Source: Bin87 sp034421995
GTDB taxonomy: Bacteria; Chloroflexota; Dehalococcoidia; Lucifugimonadales; UBA3495
DNA: 64,000 nucleotides
Assembly (NCBI GenBank): GCA_034421995.1
Contig: DAOUJY010000057.1
Location: forward strand, 1-64,000
Direction: 5' to 3'
The notes beneath the pieces were generated by a model, which did not search any database, was not told the origin of the DNA, and saw nothing but the letters and a program-made list of their open reading frames with translations. Shown here piece after piece: positions 48,325-56,728 of the stretch; positions within the stretch are counted from its first letter, which is position 1, and each line of letters begins with the position of its first letter. The position numbers and the translations under genes are program-made.

Positions 48325-49347
48325 ATGGTTAAAACGCCCATTCGCATCCTCATTACCGATTTCGTCTGGCCGTCCACCGCGCCGGAGCGGGAGGTCCTGA
48401 CGGCCGGCCTGGGGGACGATGTTGTGGTGGTGGAGGCGCCGGACGGAACGGAGGAGACACTGGCGGCGCTGGCCGTGGACTGCGACGGGATCATGACGTG
48501 CTTCGCCCAGGTTACGCCGGCGGTGGTGCGGGCGGCGGAGCGATGCCGGGTCATCAGCCGCTACGGCGTGGGAGTGGACAACATCGCGGTGGACGTTGCG
48601 ACGGAGTTGGGGATCCCGGTGACATACGTCCCCGACTACTGCGTGGATGAGGTCAGCGATCACGTGATGGCGCTGCTGCTGACGTGGAACCGTCAGGTGG
48701 GCTTCTATGACGGCGTGGCGAAAGCGGGCGGGTGGGAGGGAACGCCGTCGCCGCATCCGCTGACGCGACTCAGGGGTCAGACTATCGGCATCGTAGGTTT
48801 CGGACGCATCGGCCGGGCGGTGGCGGAAAAGGCGCGGGCCTTCGGGTTGGCGGCGCTGGCCTACGACCCCTACTTGCCGTCGGGCGCCGAACTGCCCGAC
48901 GGAGTAACCGCCGCGTCGATGGACGACCTGCTGGCCGCGTCCGACTACGTGACGGTTCATACGCCGCTGAATGACGAGACGCGGGGATTGATTGGTGAGA
49001 GCGCGTTCCAGCGGATGAAGCCGTCGGCGTATCTGATCAACTGCGCGCGGGGGCCGATTGTGGACGAGCCGGCCCTGTGCGACGCATTGCAGAGCGGGCA
49101 GATCGCCGGCGCCGGGCTGGACGTTATGGAAGCGGCGTCGCCGCCGGCGGATCATCCGCTGTTTGGTATGGGCAACGTGATCGTCACGCCCCACGTGGCC
49201 TTTCTGTCGCAGCAGTCGGTGCTGGAGCTGGAAGTGCGAACGGCGCGGGCCACGGTGGACGTGCTGCGGGGGCGGATGCCGGAGTTCCTGGTCAACCCAT
49301 CCGTCTTGCCGAATTCCAGGGTAACGTTACGCAGTAGGGGCGAATAA
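48325..49347 (+). CDS. D-2-hydroxyacid dehydrogenase (phosphoglycerate dehydrogenase-like)
   Basis: A 340-residue NAD-dependent enzyme. The substrate region shows VISRYGVGVDNIAVDVATE; the NAD site is TIGIVGFGRIGRAVAEKARA; later YLINCARGPIVDEPALCDAL and NVIVTPHVAFLS carry the catalytic Arg, Glu and His positions. The ATG at 48325 follows GGAGG. The last codons (GGC GAA TAA) come from the palindrome at 49335-49359. Confidence 0.9.
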   Translation: MVKTPIRILITDFVWPSTAPEREVLTAGLGDDVVVVEAPDGTEETLAALAVDCDGIMTCFAQVTPAVVRAAERCRVISRYGVGVDNIAVDVATELGIPVTYVPDYCVDEVSDHVMALLLTWNRQVGFYDGVAKAGGWEGTPSPHPLTRLRGQTIGIVGFGRIGRAVAEKARAFGLAALAYDPYLPSGAELPDGVTAASMDDLLAASDYVTVHTPLNDETRGLIGESAFQRMKPSAYLINCARGPIVDEPALCDALQSGQIAGAGLDVMEAASPPADHPLFGMGNVIVTPHVAFLSQQSVLELEVRTARATVDVLRGRMPEFLVNPSVLPNSRVTLRSRGE

Positions 49348-49359
49348 TTATTCGCCCCT
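49335..49359. repeat. Palindrome GGGGCGAATAATTATTCGCC-type, second copy
   Basis: TAGGGGCGAATAA and its mirror, the same as 27440-27467. It overlaps and supplies the stop codon of the dehydrogenase gene, and could act as a transcript-end hairpin. Confidence 0.8.
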
Positions 49360-49397
49360 GCTCCTTATGCAATCACTGCTGCAAAAGGGAGAATGAT

Positions 49398-50219
49398 TTG
49401 ACTACAGCAGATTTTACCATCAGTTACTTGGGCACTGGCGGGGGCGGGAGCACTCTGCGCAACCACACCGCCATGGTTGTGGAGTGTCCCAGCGGGGATC
49501 GGATACTGCTGGACGCGGCCTCGGGGAATACCGTACTGCGCCATGGCGAACAGTTGGGGTTTTCGCCAACGGACTTTGACCACTGCCTGCTGAGCCACAG
49601 CCATGCTGACCACTGCGAGGGACTGCCGCACATCGAGATGCAGCGCAGCCGGCGCAACCCTGCCGAGCGCCCCATGCTGGTGTATGGTTCTGAGGGCGCA
49701 CTCGCCGACCTGGGCGGGTTGCTGGCCTATCCGACACGGCGGCTGTCGGTTGACGCAGAGGGCGCGGTGCGGCGGGGAGACGGGCGACGCAGTTTCGCCT
49801 TCCGGCCCGCCGAGCCTGGACAGTGGATACAGATCACGCCAACGGTACGGGCCAAGTGCGCGCCGGTGGACCACATCGACGGAGCGCAGGCGTGGCGGGT
49901 GGAATCGGGCGGACGGGCGATTGTGTTTTCGGGCGACACACGGTGGTGTCCGTCGCTGGCGGAACTGGCGGAGGGGGCGACGCTGCTGATCCACGAAGCC
50001 ATCTGCACGGAGGCGGACCGAAGACGCGCGGACGAGACTGCTCACTCCACCGCCGCGGAGGCCGGTCGGATCGCACAGATGGCTGGCGTCGGGTCGTTGA
50101 CACTGACCCACATCGACGACCCCTTCCACGCTGAAACCGAACTGCTGGCGGCAGAGGCCCGCTCGGTGTACGACGGGCCGGTGGCGGTGGCGTCGGACTG
50201 CTGGCAGCAGCTGGTCTAA
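49398..50219 (+). CDS. Metallo-beta-lactamase fold hydrolase
   Basis: A 273-residue protein of the RNase Z/phosphodiesterase-like branch. The metal motif is HCLLSHSHADHCEGLPHIEM; ISYLGTGGGGSTLRNHTAMV leads and VFSGDTRWCPSLAELAEGAT, with a later LTHIDDPF, supply the rest. Substrate unknown. It starts at TTG after AAAGGGAG. Confidence 0.82.
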   Translation: MTTADFTISYLGTGGGGSTLRNHTAMVVECPSGDRILLDAASGNTVLRHGEQLGFSPTDFDHCLLSHSHADHCEGLPHIEMQRSRRNPAERPMLVYGSEGALADLGGLLAYPTRRLSVDAEGAVRRGDGRRSFAFRPAEPGQWIQITPTVRAKCAPVDHIDGAQAWRVESGGRAIVFSGDTRWCPSLAELAEGATLLIHEAICTEADRRRADETAHSTAAEAGRIAQMAGVGSLTLTHIDDPFHAETELLAAEARSVYDGPVAVASDCWQQLV

Positions 50220-50242
50220 GGGCGTGGCGGCCTTGAGATTGC

Positions 50243-50716
50243 CTACGCTTGGGTATCAGGTCCTTCCGGAGGAAGTATGTCGTCCGGGTTGAGCCCCAGT
50301 TCCACCAGCCGGGCTCGTACCGCAGCGCGTTCTTCGGCGCGGCCGGCGGCGATGCCCTCCTCTCGACCCTCCTCTCGACCTTCCTCTCGGCCCTCCTCTC
50401 GACCTTCCTCTCGGCCTTCCTCTCGCGCTTCCGCCTTTAACTCTTCATTCTTGCGCCTCCACTCACGGTAACGGTCAACGCCTTCAAAAATCGATACCAT
50501 GATCCGGTTTCCTCCCAGAATCAGCAGGATGATTACGATGAGCAACCCTTCGCCGATGCCGCCCAACTCGGTGAGAAATTCAGCAGCGGCCTGCGTCGGA
50601 CGCTGCAATAAAGAACCGTCCGGCAACAGCCTTTTGGCCAGCGTTATGGCGAGCGCTACACCCCCTGCTACGTAAAGCGCGGTCGTTACCCACCGCTCCA
50701 ACCGCCGCAAATCCAT
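50243..50716 (-). CDS. Membrane protein with EEGR-repeat tail
   Basis: A 157-residue protein. It has two hydrophobic segments, at about residues 12-28 (ALYVAGGVALAITLAKRL) and 55-72 (GLLIVIILLILGGNRIMV). A charged coiled coil then carries tandem EEGR units encoded by a 12-base DNA repeat. It resembles 28674-29072 in layout. Start taken at MDLRRLERW. Function unknown. Confidence 0.6.
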   Translation of the reverse strand: MDLRRLERWVTTALYVAGGVALAITLAKRLLPDGSLLQRPTQAAAEFLTELGGIGEGLLIVIILLILGGNRIMVSIFEGVDRYREWRRKNEELKAEAREEGREEGREEGREEGREEGREEGIAAGRAEERAAVRARLVELGLNPDDILPPEGPDTQA

Positions 50717-50828
50717 AGCGTCATTGTAGCATTCCAGGTGTGGGGACCGTAAAACCGCCCGGCGGCGGTAGGTGGTAAAATTGCCGACGCGAAAAGCGCT
50801 GCTACTATAACAAGCACGTACCCAACTC

Positions 50829-52187
50829 ATGCACGCCCAGCCGGCCGAACACGTAAACCCCCTGATGCGGGCCATCGACCTCCTGCAGGAGTTCTCGATC
50901 CCGCTGATTTTGGGTGTAATCCTGGGTCTGGTAGCCGCCAACGTCGGTCAGCACTGGTACGAAGGGCTGGTGCATTTCCGTCCCTTTGGTGACGGCGCCT
51001 ACGTCTTCGGGCACAAGCTGGACTTGCACTTCATCATCAACGGGATGTTCATGTGCCTGTTCTTCGGCATCGCCGCCAAGGAGATTGCGGAGTCGACGCT
51101 GCCGGGCGGCGTTTTGAATCCGCTGCGGCGCGCCATCAATCCCCTGATCGGCACGCTGGGCGGCGTGTTCGGCCCGGCCGGCCTGTACCTGCTGCTGGCT
51201 TGGGTTATCTACGGCGGGACGGCCGATTTCGGCGCGGTGGCCAACGGCTGGGCGATACCGACGGCCACCGACATCGCGCTGGCCTGGCTGGTGGCGCGGG
51301 TGGTGTTCGGCCCGCTGCATCCGGCGGTGAACTTCCTGCTGCTGCTGGCCGTGGTGGACGACGCCATCGGGCTGGTCATCATCGCCGTTTTCTATCCCGA
51401 TCCGAATCATCCGGTGGAACCGATCTGGCTGCTGCTGGTGGTCGGAGGCATGGCGGCGGCCTATGCGCTGCGGCGGCTCCGCGTCCGCTGGTGGCCGGCG
51501 TACATCCTGGTGGGCGGCGCGCTTTCCTGGAGCGGAATGGCGAAAGCGGGAGTGGAGCCGGCGCTGGCCTTGGCGCCCATCGTGCCGTTCCTGCCCCATT
51601 CGAGCCACCACGCCGACCCGCACACTCAGGAAATGAGCTCGCACGAGACCCATGCCCACGAAGTTGGGGGGGCGCCGCATCCCCACGCCACCACGGTTGT
51701 CGAGCATTCCACACACAGCGTGCTGGAACAGTTCGAGCACCAGCTGAAGCTGTTTGTTGACTTCGGGCTGTTCTTCTTCGCCTTTGCCAACGCGGGGGTG
51801 GCGTTCTCCAACATCGGCTGGGTTACGTTCATGGTGCTGCTGTCGCTGATTGTGGGCAAAGGCGTGGGCGTTACGCTGTTTTCCTGGGTTGCGGAGCGGT
51901 TGGGATTCCCGTTGCCGGAGGGTATGTCGCTGCGGCATCTACCGGTGATCGGGATAATCGCGGGCCTGGGTCTGACCGTGGCGCTGTTCGTGGCGGGCAA
52001 GGCATTTCCGGATGGGTCGGCATTCGAGGATCCAGGCAAAATGGGAGCGGTGTTCAGCATCGGCGCGGCCCTGGTGGCGTACCTCTTGGGCAAGATCCTG
52101 CACGTCCGGCAAGAAGGCTTGAATCCAAAGTTTGAGCTCCCGTGGAGCCGTCGCCACCACAACATTACGAGCAGTACGGACGACTAA
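50829..52187 (+). CDS. nhaA: NhaA-type Na+/H+ antiporter with His-rich loop
   Basis: A 452-residue membrane antiporter. Ion-binding residues are in the family segments AIPTATDIALAW and LLLLAVVDDAIGLVIIAVFY. Length is above the usual 390 or so because of an insertion after LAPIVPFLPHSSHH: about 50 residues with a dozen or more His (ETHAHEVGGAPHPHATTVVE). This loop could bind metal ions. The gene is preceded by a possible TATAAC-type -10 box. Confidence 0.88.
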   Translation: MHAQPAEHVNPLMRAIDLLQEFSIPLILGVILGLVAANVGQHWYEGLVHFRPFGDGAYVFGHKLDLHFIINGMFMCLFFGIAAKEIAESTLPGGVLNPLRRAINPLIGTLGGVFGPAGLYLLLAWVIYGGTADFGAVANGWAIPTATDIALAWLVARVVFGPLHPAVNFLLLLAVVDDAIGLVIIAVFYPDPNHPVEPIWLLLVVGGMAAAYALRRLRVRWWPAYILVGGALSWSGMAKAGVEPALALAPIVPFLPHSSHHADPHTQEMSSHETHAHEVGGAPHPHATTVVEHSTHSVLEQFEHQLKLFVDFGLFFFAFANAGVAFSNIGWVTFMVLLSLIVGKGVGVTLFSWVAERLGFPLPEGMSLRHLPVIGIIAGLGLTVALFVAGKAFPDGSAFEDPGKMGAVFSIGAALVAYLLGKILHVRQEGLNPKFELPWSRRHHNITSSTDD

Positions 52188-52214
52188 TCGCGACCGGATA
52201 AGGAGAACACTGGC

Positions 52215-52508
52215 ATGGCATTGATTGGCGTACTGACGCACCACTGGGCCAAAGCGGACAAGGTGGAGGAAGCGAAGGCGCTGCTGGACCGCAACGGCGA
52301 AGCGCAGAGTCGCGCGCCCGGCTTCGGCGCGCGTCAGACCTTCATCTCGCTGTCCGACCCGACGAAGATTTCCACGCTGGTGACGTGGGACAGCAACGAA
52401 ATCTACGACGCCTGGCGGGCCAGCCCCGAGCGGGCGGTGGCAATGGCGGGTGCCGAGGAGCTGTGGTCGCAGCCGCCGGAGTCCGAGCGGTTCGAGATGC
52501 AGGACTGA
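52215..52508 (+). CDS. Dimeric alpha/beta-barrel (ABM-like) protein
   Basis: A 97-residue protein, probably of the antibiotic biosynthesis monooxygenase-like ferredoxin fold: ALIGVLTHHWAKADKVEEAK, a central strand ISTLVTWDSNEIYDAWRASP and an acidic end. Good AAGGAG site before the ATG. Substrate unknown. Confidence 0.6.
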   Translation: MALIGVLTHHWAKADKVEEAKALLDRNGEAQSRAPGFGARQTFISLSDPTKISTLVTWDSNEIYDAWRASPERAVAMAGAEELWSQPPESERFEMQD

Positions 52509-52523
52509 CGGTAGGGGAGCGTC

Positions 52524-52608
52524 AGAAGCAGGATTTACCGGATTTGAAGGATTTTCAGGATGAGACTCCCCATCCGGTAAATCCTTGAAATCCCGACAAT
52601 CCTGCTTC
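52524..52608. repeat. Dispersed repeat with AGGATTTACCGGATT core, second copy
   Basis: GAAGCAGGATTTACCGGATT on the left and AATCCTGCTTC on the right form the outer arms of an imperfect hairpin. It lies between two converging genes, so it may also act as a terminator. Confidence 0.6.
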
Positions 52609-53593
52609 AGACAACCGTGAGCAGCGCCGCCAGATCCACGCGGCCTTCCAGCAAGTCGGCCATTCGCTCCGCCTTGTGCGGCTGGTGAGGCACGGCGACG
52701 TCCAGCAAACCTCCCACGGCGTCGGCGGTGGCTGCCGTGCCCTGGTCCACCAGCAGCACCGGGACCTCACGCTTGCGGGCCTCCACGCGGATGTATTCGG
52801 TGGGTCGGGACCCGCCGGTTAGGACGAGGCAGCGAGTGTCCTGCATGAGCGACGCCATCTGGATGTCGGGACGTTCGGCGCGGGTGATCACGGCCTGGTG
52901 GGAGTAGCGACCGAAGTAACCGGCGCCGGAATCCATGATGTTGCCGCCGATGAGAAAACGGTCAACCCACTCATCGGCATCGGCGGGTTCCAGTTCCCAG
53001 CGCCCGTCCAGTTCCTGCGCCAACTGGGTCATGGTGAGGGACAGCATGGGTCGGTCTTCGGGCAGGGCCGCGATCACCGGGACGCCGGCAGCAGCGACCT
53101 CGGCGAGGATGTCGCTCACCTGTTGCGTCCGGTAGCGGGGCGCCTGGTTGACGATGACACCAGCCAGGCGGTCGCCCAGGGTGGCCACGCTGCTGGAGAT
53201 TGAGACTGCCGAAAGGCTCGCATCGTACCCAAAAACGGCGACGACCCGGGCGGGCAGTCGTTCGGCCAGGCCCTGCGTCACCGGCGACGCGATGCCCTGA
53301 CCACCGGAAGAGGTCGGGACCTCCGCAACGATGTGTTCGCTGATGCCAGTAAGGGAGCGCACCGCGCTGGCGGCCGCATCGATGCCGGCGTCATCCTCTG
53401 TGGAAGTGACCGACACACCGCCGCGAAAGTTCCCCGCGAAATAAACACTGTCGGGGTCGGTACGCCCAGCCGGCGACAGGGGTTTGCAAGCGGAGACGGA
53501 AGCGCCAGCGCGTGCGATGAGGGTCGCCAAGCCCGCCGCAATGGAGGTCTTGCCGGCGCCGGGCCATTGGGATGCTACGAGGAGGATGGCCAT
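52607..53593 (-). CDS. BioD-like P-loop plus DRTGG domain protein
   Basis: A 328-residue protein. The P-loop is ASQWPGAGKTSIAAGLATLI with KPLSP following, as in dethiobiotin-synthetase-like enzymes and the N-terminus of phosphotransacetylases. The C-terminal DRTGG domain has SGAGYFGRYSHQAVITRAER and CLVLTGGSRPT. No phosphotransacetylase catalytic domain follows. Probably a regulatory or nucleotide-sensing protein. Confidence 0.8.
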   Translation of the reverse strand: MAILLVASQWPGAGKTSIAAGLATLIARAGASVSACKPLSPAGRTDPDSVYFAGNFRGGVSVTSTEDDAGIDAAASAVRSLTGISEHIVAEVPTSSGGQGIASPVTQGLAERLPARVVAVFGYDASLSAVSISSSVATLGDRLAGVIVNQAPRYRTQQVSDILAEVAAAGVPVIAALPEDRPMLSLTMTQLAQELDGRWELEPADADEWVDRFLIGGNIMDSGAGYFGRYSHQAVITRAERPDIQMASLMQDTRCLVLTGGSRPTEYIRVEARKREVPVLLVDQGTAATADAVGGLLDVAVPHQPHKAERMADLLEGRVDLAALLTVV

Positions 53594-53622
53594 AGGTTGC
53601 GAAGAGAAACGTGGGCGGGAGC

Positions 53623-54324
53623 CTAGTAATCGTCCACCCGGTTCTCAATAAACGTCGGGTCGAAGCCAGGCGGGAAGTTGGTGGTGTCGTCCCACTTGCC
53701 CATGGTCATGTCGCAGCGGTGCAGGCTGGCCTTGTCGAAGTTGGCTCCCCTCATATCGGTCATGATCCACATGGAGTCGCGGATCTTGGCGTTGGTGAAA
53801 TCAGCGCCCTGCATAATGGCGCGGCTGATGTCGGCGCCGTTCAGATTGGCACCCTGCCAGTTGGAGGCGGTCAGGTTGGCGGAACGGAGGTCAACCTCAA
53901 TGGCGGTGGTCTGGCTGGCGTCCGCGCCGGTGAGGTCGGCGCTGAGGAAGGAGGCGCGGTTGAGGCGGGACCATTGCAGGATAGCCTCCTGCATATTGGA
54001 CTGCTTGAGGTCAGCCCAAAAGAGGTTGACGTTGCGCAGAATGGTGGTGGCCAGCTGCGCCGAGGCGAGGGTCGCCCCGTACATATCGGCTCCGGTGAAG
54101 TCGGCGGAGCGCAGATCGGCGCGGGCGAAGTTGGCCTTGGTCAGCCTGGCGTCGGACAACACCGCGCCGCGCAGGTCGGAACCGCGCATGTCGATGCCGG
54201 CCAGATCCAGCCCCTTCAGGTCAGCGATGCGCAGGTCCAGTTGGGTATCCGGGTTCTCAGCGCGCCAGGCATCCAGGGCGGCCTTGCCGTCCCGGACGAT
54301 GGCGACGTGTTCGGGATTAGCCAT
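53623..54324 (-). CDS. Pentapeptide-repeat protein
   Basis: A 233-residue protein with tandem A-[DN]-[LF]-x-x units from about residue 30 to 215 (ADLKGLDLAGIDMRGSDLRG, LRSADFTGADMYGATLASA), which fold as a right-handed quadrilateral beta-helix. Role unknown. Its ATG abuts the stop of the selenoprotein gene, so the two are one operon. Confidence 0.85.
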   Translation of the reverse strand: MANPEHVAIVRDGKAALDAWRAENPDTQLDLRIADLKGLDLAGIDMRGSDLRGAVLSDARLTKANFARADLRSADFTGADMYGATLASAQLATTILRNVNLFWADLKQSNMQEAILQWSRLNRASFLSADLTGADASQTTAIEVDLRSANLTASNWQGANLNGADISRAIMQGADFTNAKIRDSMWIMTDMRGANFDKASLHRCDMTMGKWDDTTNFPPGFDPTFIENRVDDY

Positions 54325-54639
54325 CTAACTGCTGCCTGCCGCCATCATCTCGTCTTCCACGTCGAAGACCCGTTCCGCAATGACCATTTTCAGTTCGTTG
54401 ACCTTCTGGTAGCTGGGATATTCGGCCTCTTCCTCAAAGCGGTCGAAAATCTTTGCGCCGTCCAGGTAAATCTCGAAGCGGCCCCGGTCGGAGGGGGTCA
54501 GTTTGACCGCTACGTCTCCCACGTTTTGGGAGCGCCAGAACTCTATCGCCAGCCACGTGGCGAGGCCGTGGTAGCCTCAAGGCACGCAATAGACGATATC
54601 GACTTCGACTTTGCCGAACTCTGACCTTGTCATAGTCAT
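54325..54639 (-). CDS. SelW-like (Rdx family) selenoprotein, TGA as Sec
   Basis: 104 residues if the in-frame TGA (54577-54579) is read as selenocysteine. The N-terminal part reads VEVDIVYCVP-Sec-GYHGLA, a C-x-x-U redox motif at the exact place of C-x-x-C/U in Rdx proteins. The rest (VAVKLTPSDRGRFEIYLDGA, KIFDRFEEEAEYP) is the usual Rdx second half. A bacterial SECIS-like hairpin follows the TGA. The ribosome site AGGAG lies ten bases before the ATG. Reading only from a later GTG (54522) gives a shortened protein without the redox site. Probably a thioredoxin-like redox protein. Confidence 0.82.
54546..54579 (-). promoter_or_regulatory. Candidate bacterial SECIS element
   Basis: Read on the minus strand, the TGA is followed after 13 bases by TCGCCA, a six-base loop CGTGGC, and TGGCGA (54563-54546). 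This is a perfect six-pair stem. The apical loop begins 19 bases after TGA, with a G at its second position, as in the bacterial SECIS consensus. Confidence 0.65.
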
Positions 54640-54708
54640 TCGGGTTGATTCTCCTATTCGGTCGTTTAGCAGGGGGATGCGCTTTGGCGGCAAGAGACGG
54701 CCCCTGGC

Positions 54709-55068
54709 TCACAGATTTTCCAGCATACGGATGAAGTTAGCAATTTCCCCTTTGCCCAGGCGGATTTCGTCACCACTAGGCGGCCAACCGTAGAACCGTG
54801 AATGGAACGAGTTTGCCATCCCATAGTACGAGTACAGGATCGGAGGAGCTCCCTCGTCGTCAATCAAGCGCATCACGGTATCCGCCAAGGCGTTGTGCGA
54901 TCCATGAAACCAACCTCTACGCTCGGCGACGGCTTTGATGGCATGGGCGGCTGCACCCCACAGCTTGTTGCTGGCCTCCTCCAACTCGCCGCGCTCAACC
55001 TCATCGTCCACCAGATCGAGGAAATGCCAGCTCCGTTCTGCGTGGTAATCGACAACCGTGGTCATCAT
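54709..55068 (-). CDS. PaREP1/HEPN-like protein, copy 3
   Basis: A 119-residue paralogue of 3901-4266. It shares DYHAERSWHFLDLVDDEVER, then AHAIKAVAERRGWFHGSHNA and MRLIDDEGAP. An Arg-Arg followed by G-W-F-H-x-x-H could be an R-x(4-6)-H motif. It lies 70 bases upstream of the selenoprotein gene. Function unknown. Confidence 0.7.
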   Translation of the reverse strand: MMTTVVDYHAERSWHFLDLVDDEVERGELEEASNKLWGAAAHAIKAVAERRGWFHGSHNALADTVMRLIDDEGAPPILYSYYGMANSFHSRFYGWPPSGDEIRLGKGEIANFIRMLENL

Positions 55069-55115
55069 GCACTCTCGCGTTTCACAGGATGACTTCAGCA
55101 GGTTAGAACCGACGC

Positions 55116-55535
55116 TTACACGCGGGCGCTGGCCTGGCCGACGGCGGTTTTGTCGCCGTTCTGGTTTTCGCAGTACACGTCAACGGTTACCAGCGTGGTG
55201 CCGTCGTCCTGGGGTTCGCGGCTGTTGACCTGGCCGTGGACGGTTACGGTGTCGCCGTGCTTGACCGGACGCAGGAACTTGAGGTTGACGTTGCCGGAGC
55301 GGTGGAAATCGTCGGCGCCGATGAACTTGCGCATGGCCTCGGTGCAGAAGGCGATGCTCATGCGCCCCGACGCGATGGCGTAGGTGGTGCCCAGGCGCTT
55401 GGAGGCCAGCTCCGGGTCGTTGTGGATGTTGGCCCGGTTCAGGATGCCGCAAGCCTCGAACTGGTTGATGACGTCCTGGGTGATGTGCTTGCTGATGACG
55501 GGCAGCGTTTCGCTGTCTAGCCTTGGGGATGCCAT
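55116..55535 (-). CDS. MaoC-like dehydratase/hotdog protein, subunit B
   Basis: About 139 residues with a hotdog fold: FEACGILNRANIHNDPELAS carries the hydratase-type H-x-D positions (IHND), then GRMSIAFCTEAMRKFIG and LRPVKHGDTVTVHGQV. It overlaps the preceding MaoC-like gene by 19 bases and may form a heterodimer with it. Start at 55535 after GAGGAG. Confidence 0.75.
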   Translation of the reverse strand: MASPRLDSETLPVISKHITQDVINQFEACGILNRANIHNDPELASKRLGTTYAIASGRMSIAFCTEAMRKFIGADDFHRSGNVNLKFLRPVKHGDTVTVHGQVNSREPQDDGTTLVTVDVYCENQNGDKTAVGQASARV

Positions 55536-55942
55536 TTCTTGCCCAACTCCTCGGGTTTCTTGATCTGGTAGGTGCGCATTTTTTCGATAATCCGCCCATC
55601 CTCGTCGGTGGCGGTGGCCTCGATGACCAGGTAGGGCTTCTCGCGCCGGACGTACTTGTCGTGGATCCGGCCGGTGACGCGGATTTTCTTGCCGGGAACG
55701 GGCGGGTTGAACAGGTCGATCTCGTTGCCGGCGTTGATGCTGCCGGTCTGGTCGTCGTAGGCCAGGGCCAGGGAGGTGGCGTCGTGCTTCACGGCGATGG
55801 TGGGAAACACGGCGTCGGGATCGTCCACGGCGCGGCGGTAGAGGTCCACCATTTCCTGGGTGAGCAGGTACTCGTAGGAGCCCAGCTCCTCGCCAATCTG
55901 GACCTCGTCGTAATCGAAGAGGGGAAGTTCCTGTTCTGCCAT
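55517..55942 (-). CDS. MaoC-like N-terminal domain protein, subunit A
   Basis: A 141-residue hotdog protein. VQIGEELGSYEYLLTQEMVD, FPTIAVKHDATSLALAYDDQ and VPGKKIRVTGRIHDKYVRRE are typical of the N-terminal MaoC-like half. It is the first gene of a minus-strand pair that runs away from the ThDP/thiolase cluster. Substrate unknown; acyl-CoA or a related thioester is expected. Confidence 0.75.
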   Translation of the reverse strand: MAEQELPLFDYDEVQIGEELGSYEYLLTQEMVDLYRRAVDDPDAVFPTIAVKHDATSLALAYDDQTGSINAGNEIDLFNPPVPGKKIRVTGRIHDKYVRREKPYLVIEATATDEDGRIIEKMRTYQIKKPEELGKKWHPQG

Positions 55943-56038
55943 AATGGGACACTCCCAGTATCGGTTGCGTGAGTGGCACTAACGATACCGCAGCAGTGGT
56001 CAGGCGTCAATTGGGGCTGATTCCCCGGCACCGCAAAA

Positions 56039-56067
56039 TTGACCCTATCCGTATGGGTTACTATAAT
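56039..56067 (+). promoter_or_regulatory. Sigma-70-type promoter of the ThDP/thiolase cluster
   Basis: TTGACC (56039-56044), 17-base spacer, TATAAT (56062-56067), about 90 bases before the first start codon at 56154. One of the clearest promoters in the window. Confidence 0.7.
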
Positions 56068-56153
56068 CGGCAGAGCCAAAGCAGTGGCGGGTCTTTGCCC
56101 TGGCAGCGGAAACCGTGCCTGCTGGGTTCACTGAGTACACAAGGAGGATTTTC

Positions 56154-56672
56154 ATGGTTCAACAGCAGGCAGCGGTGCTGAGCCCGGAAGCTCTGGTAGA
56201 GGAGTTCCAGAAGAACGGCGTCACCCATGTGGTGACCATTCCTGACAGCGAGACCAACTACCTATACGAGTTGATGAAGGAAGAGCCCTGGCTGGACATC
56301 GTCCCCACCTCGAGGGAAGGCGAGACTTTCGGCATCGCCCTGGGGTTGCTGGTCGCCGGCAAGAACCCGGTGGTCCTGATTCAGAACACGGGCATGATGG
56401 AATCGGGCGATTCCATCCGGGGCATGGTCCTGGACGCCGGGTTCCCGCTGGTAATGGTGGTGGGCTATCGTGGCTGGAACCGCCACGGCGTGATAACCGA
56501 CTCGGCAGCCACCTATACCGAGCCGTTCCTGAACGCTTTTCGCATCAACTACTACCTGGTGGAGCAAGACGCCGACAGTCCGCGCATCTCCATTGCCTTC
56601 GAGGAAGCCCGGGCCACCAAGCGGCCGGTTGCCATCCTCGTGGGCGACGAATACCACGGGTTCAACCGCTAG
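56154..56672 (+). CDS. ThDP decarboxylase subunit alpha (ComD/sulfopyruvate decarboxylase-like)
   Basis: About 172 residues, the pyrimidine-binding subunit of a two-chain ThDP enzyme. VVTIPDSETNYLYELMKEEP opens; the catalytic Glu is in PTSREGETFGIALGLLVAGK; QNTGMMESGDSIRGMVLD follows. It needs the beta chain 56729-57319. Relatives act on sulfopyruvate or phosphonopyruvate; the true substrate is not fixed by sequence. Start follows AAGGAGG. Confidence 0.82.
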   Translation: MVQQQAAVLSPEALVEEFQKNGVTHVVTIPDSETNYLYELMKEEPWLDIVPTSREGETFGIALGLLVAGKNPVVLIQNTGMMESGDSIRGMVLDAGFPLVMVVGYRGWNRHGVITDSAATYTEPFLNAFRINYYLVEQDADSPRISIAFEEARATKRPVAILVGDEYHGFNR

Positions 56673-56673
56673 C

Positions 56674-56701
56674 CTGGATTCCGGCTTTCGCCGGAATGAC
56701 G
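56674..56701. repeat. Palindromic repeat between the two ThDP subunit genes
   Basis: CTGGATTCCGGCTTTCGCCG plus GAATGACG, in the 56-base spacer between alpha and beta subunit genes. It would form a hairpin in the shared mRNA. Confidence 0.85.
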
Positions 56702-56728
56702 AGAGAGCCATGCAATGGAGGCAAAACA

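Noticed and set aside
50340..50445. 12-base repeats resembling a satellite or array
   Set aside because: They encode the EEGR repeats of 50243-50716 and lie fully within that gene.
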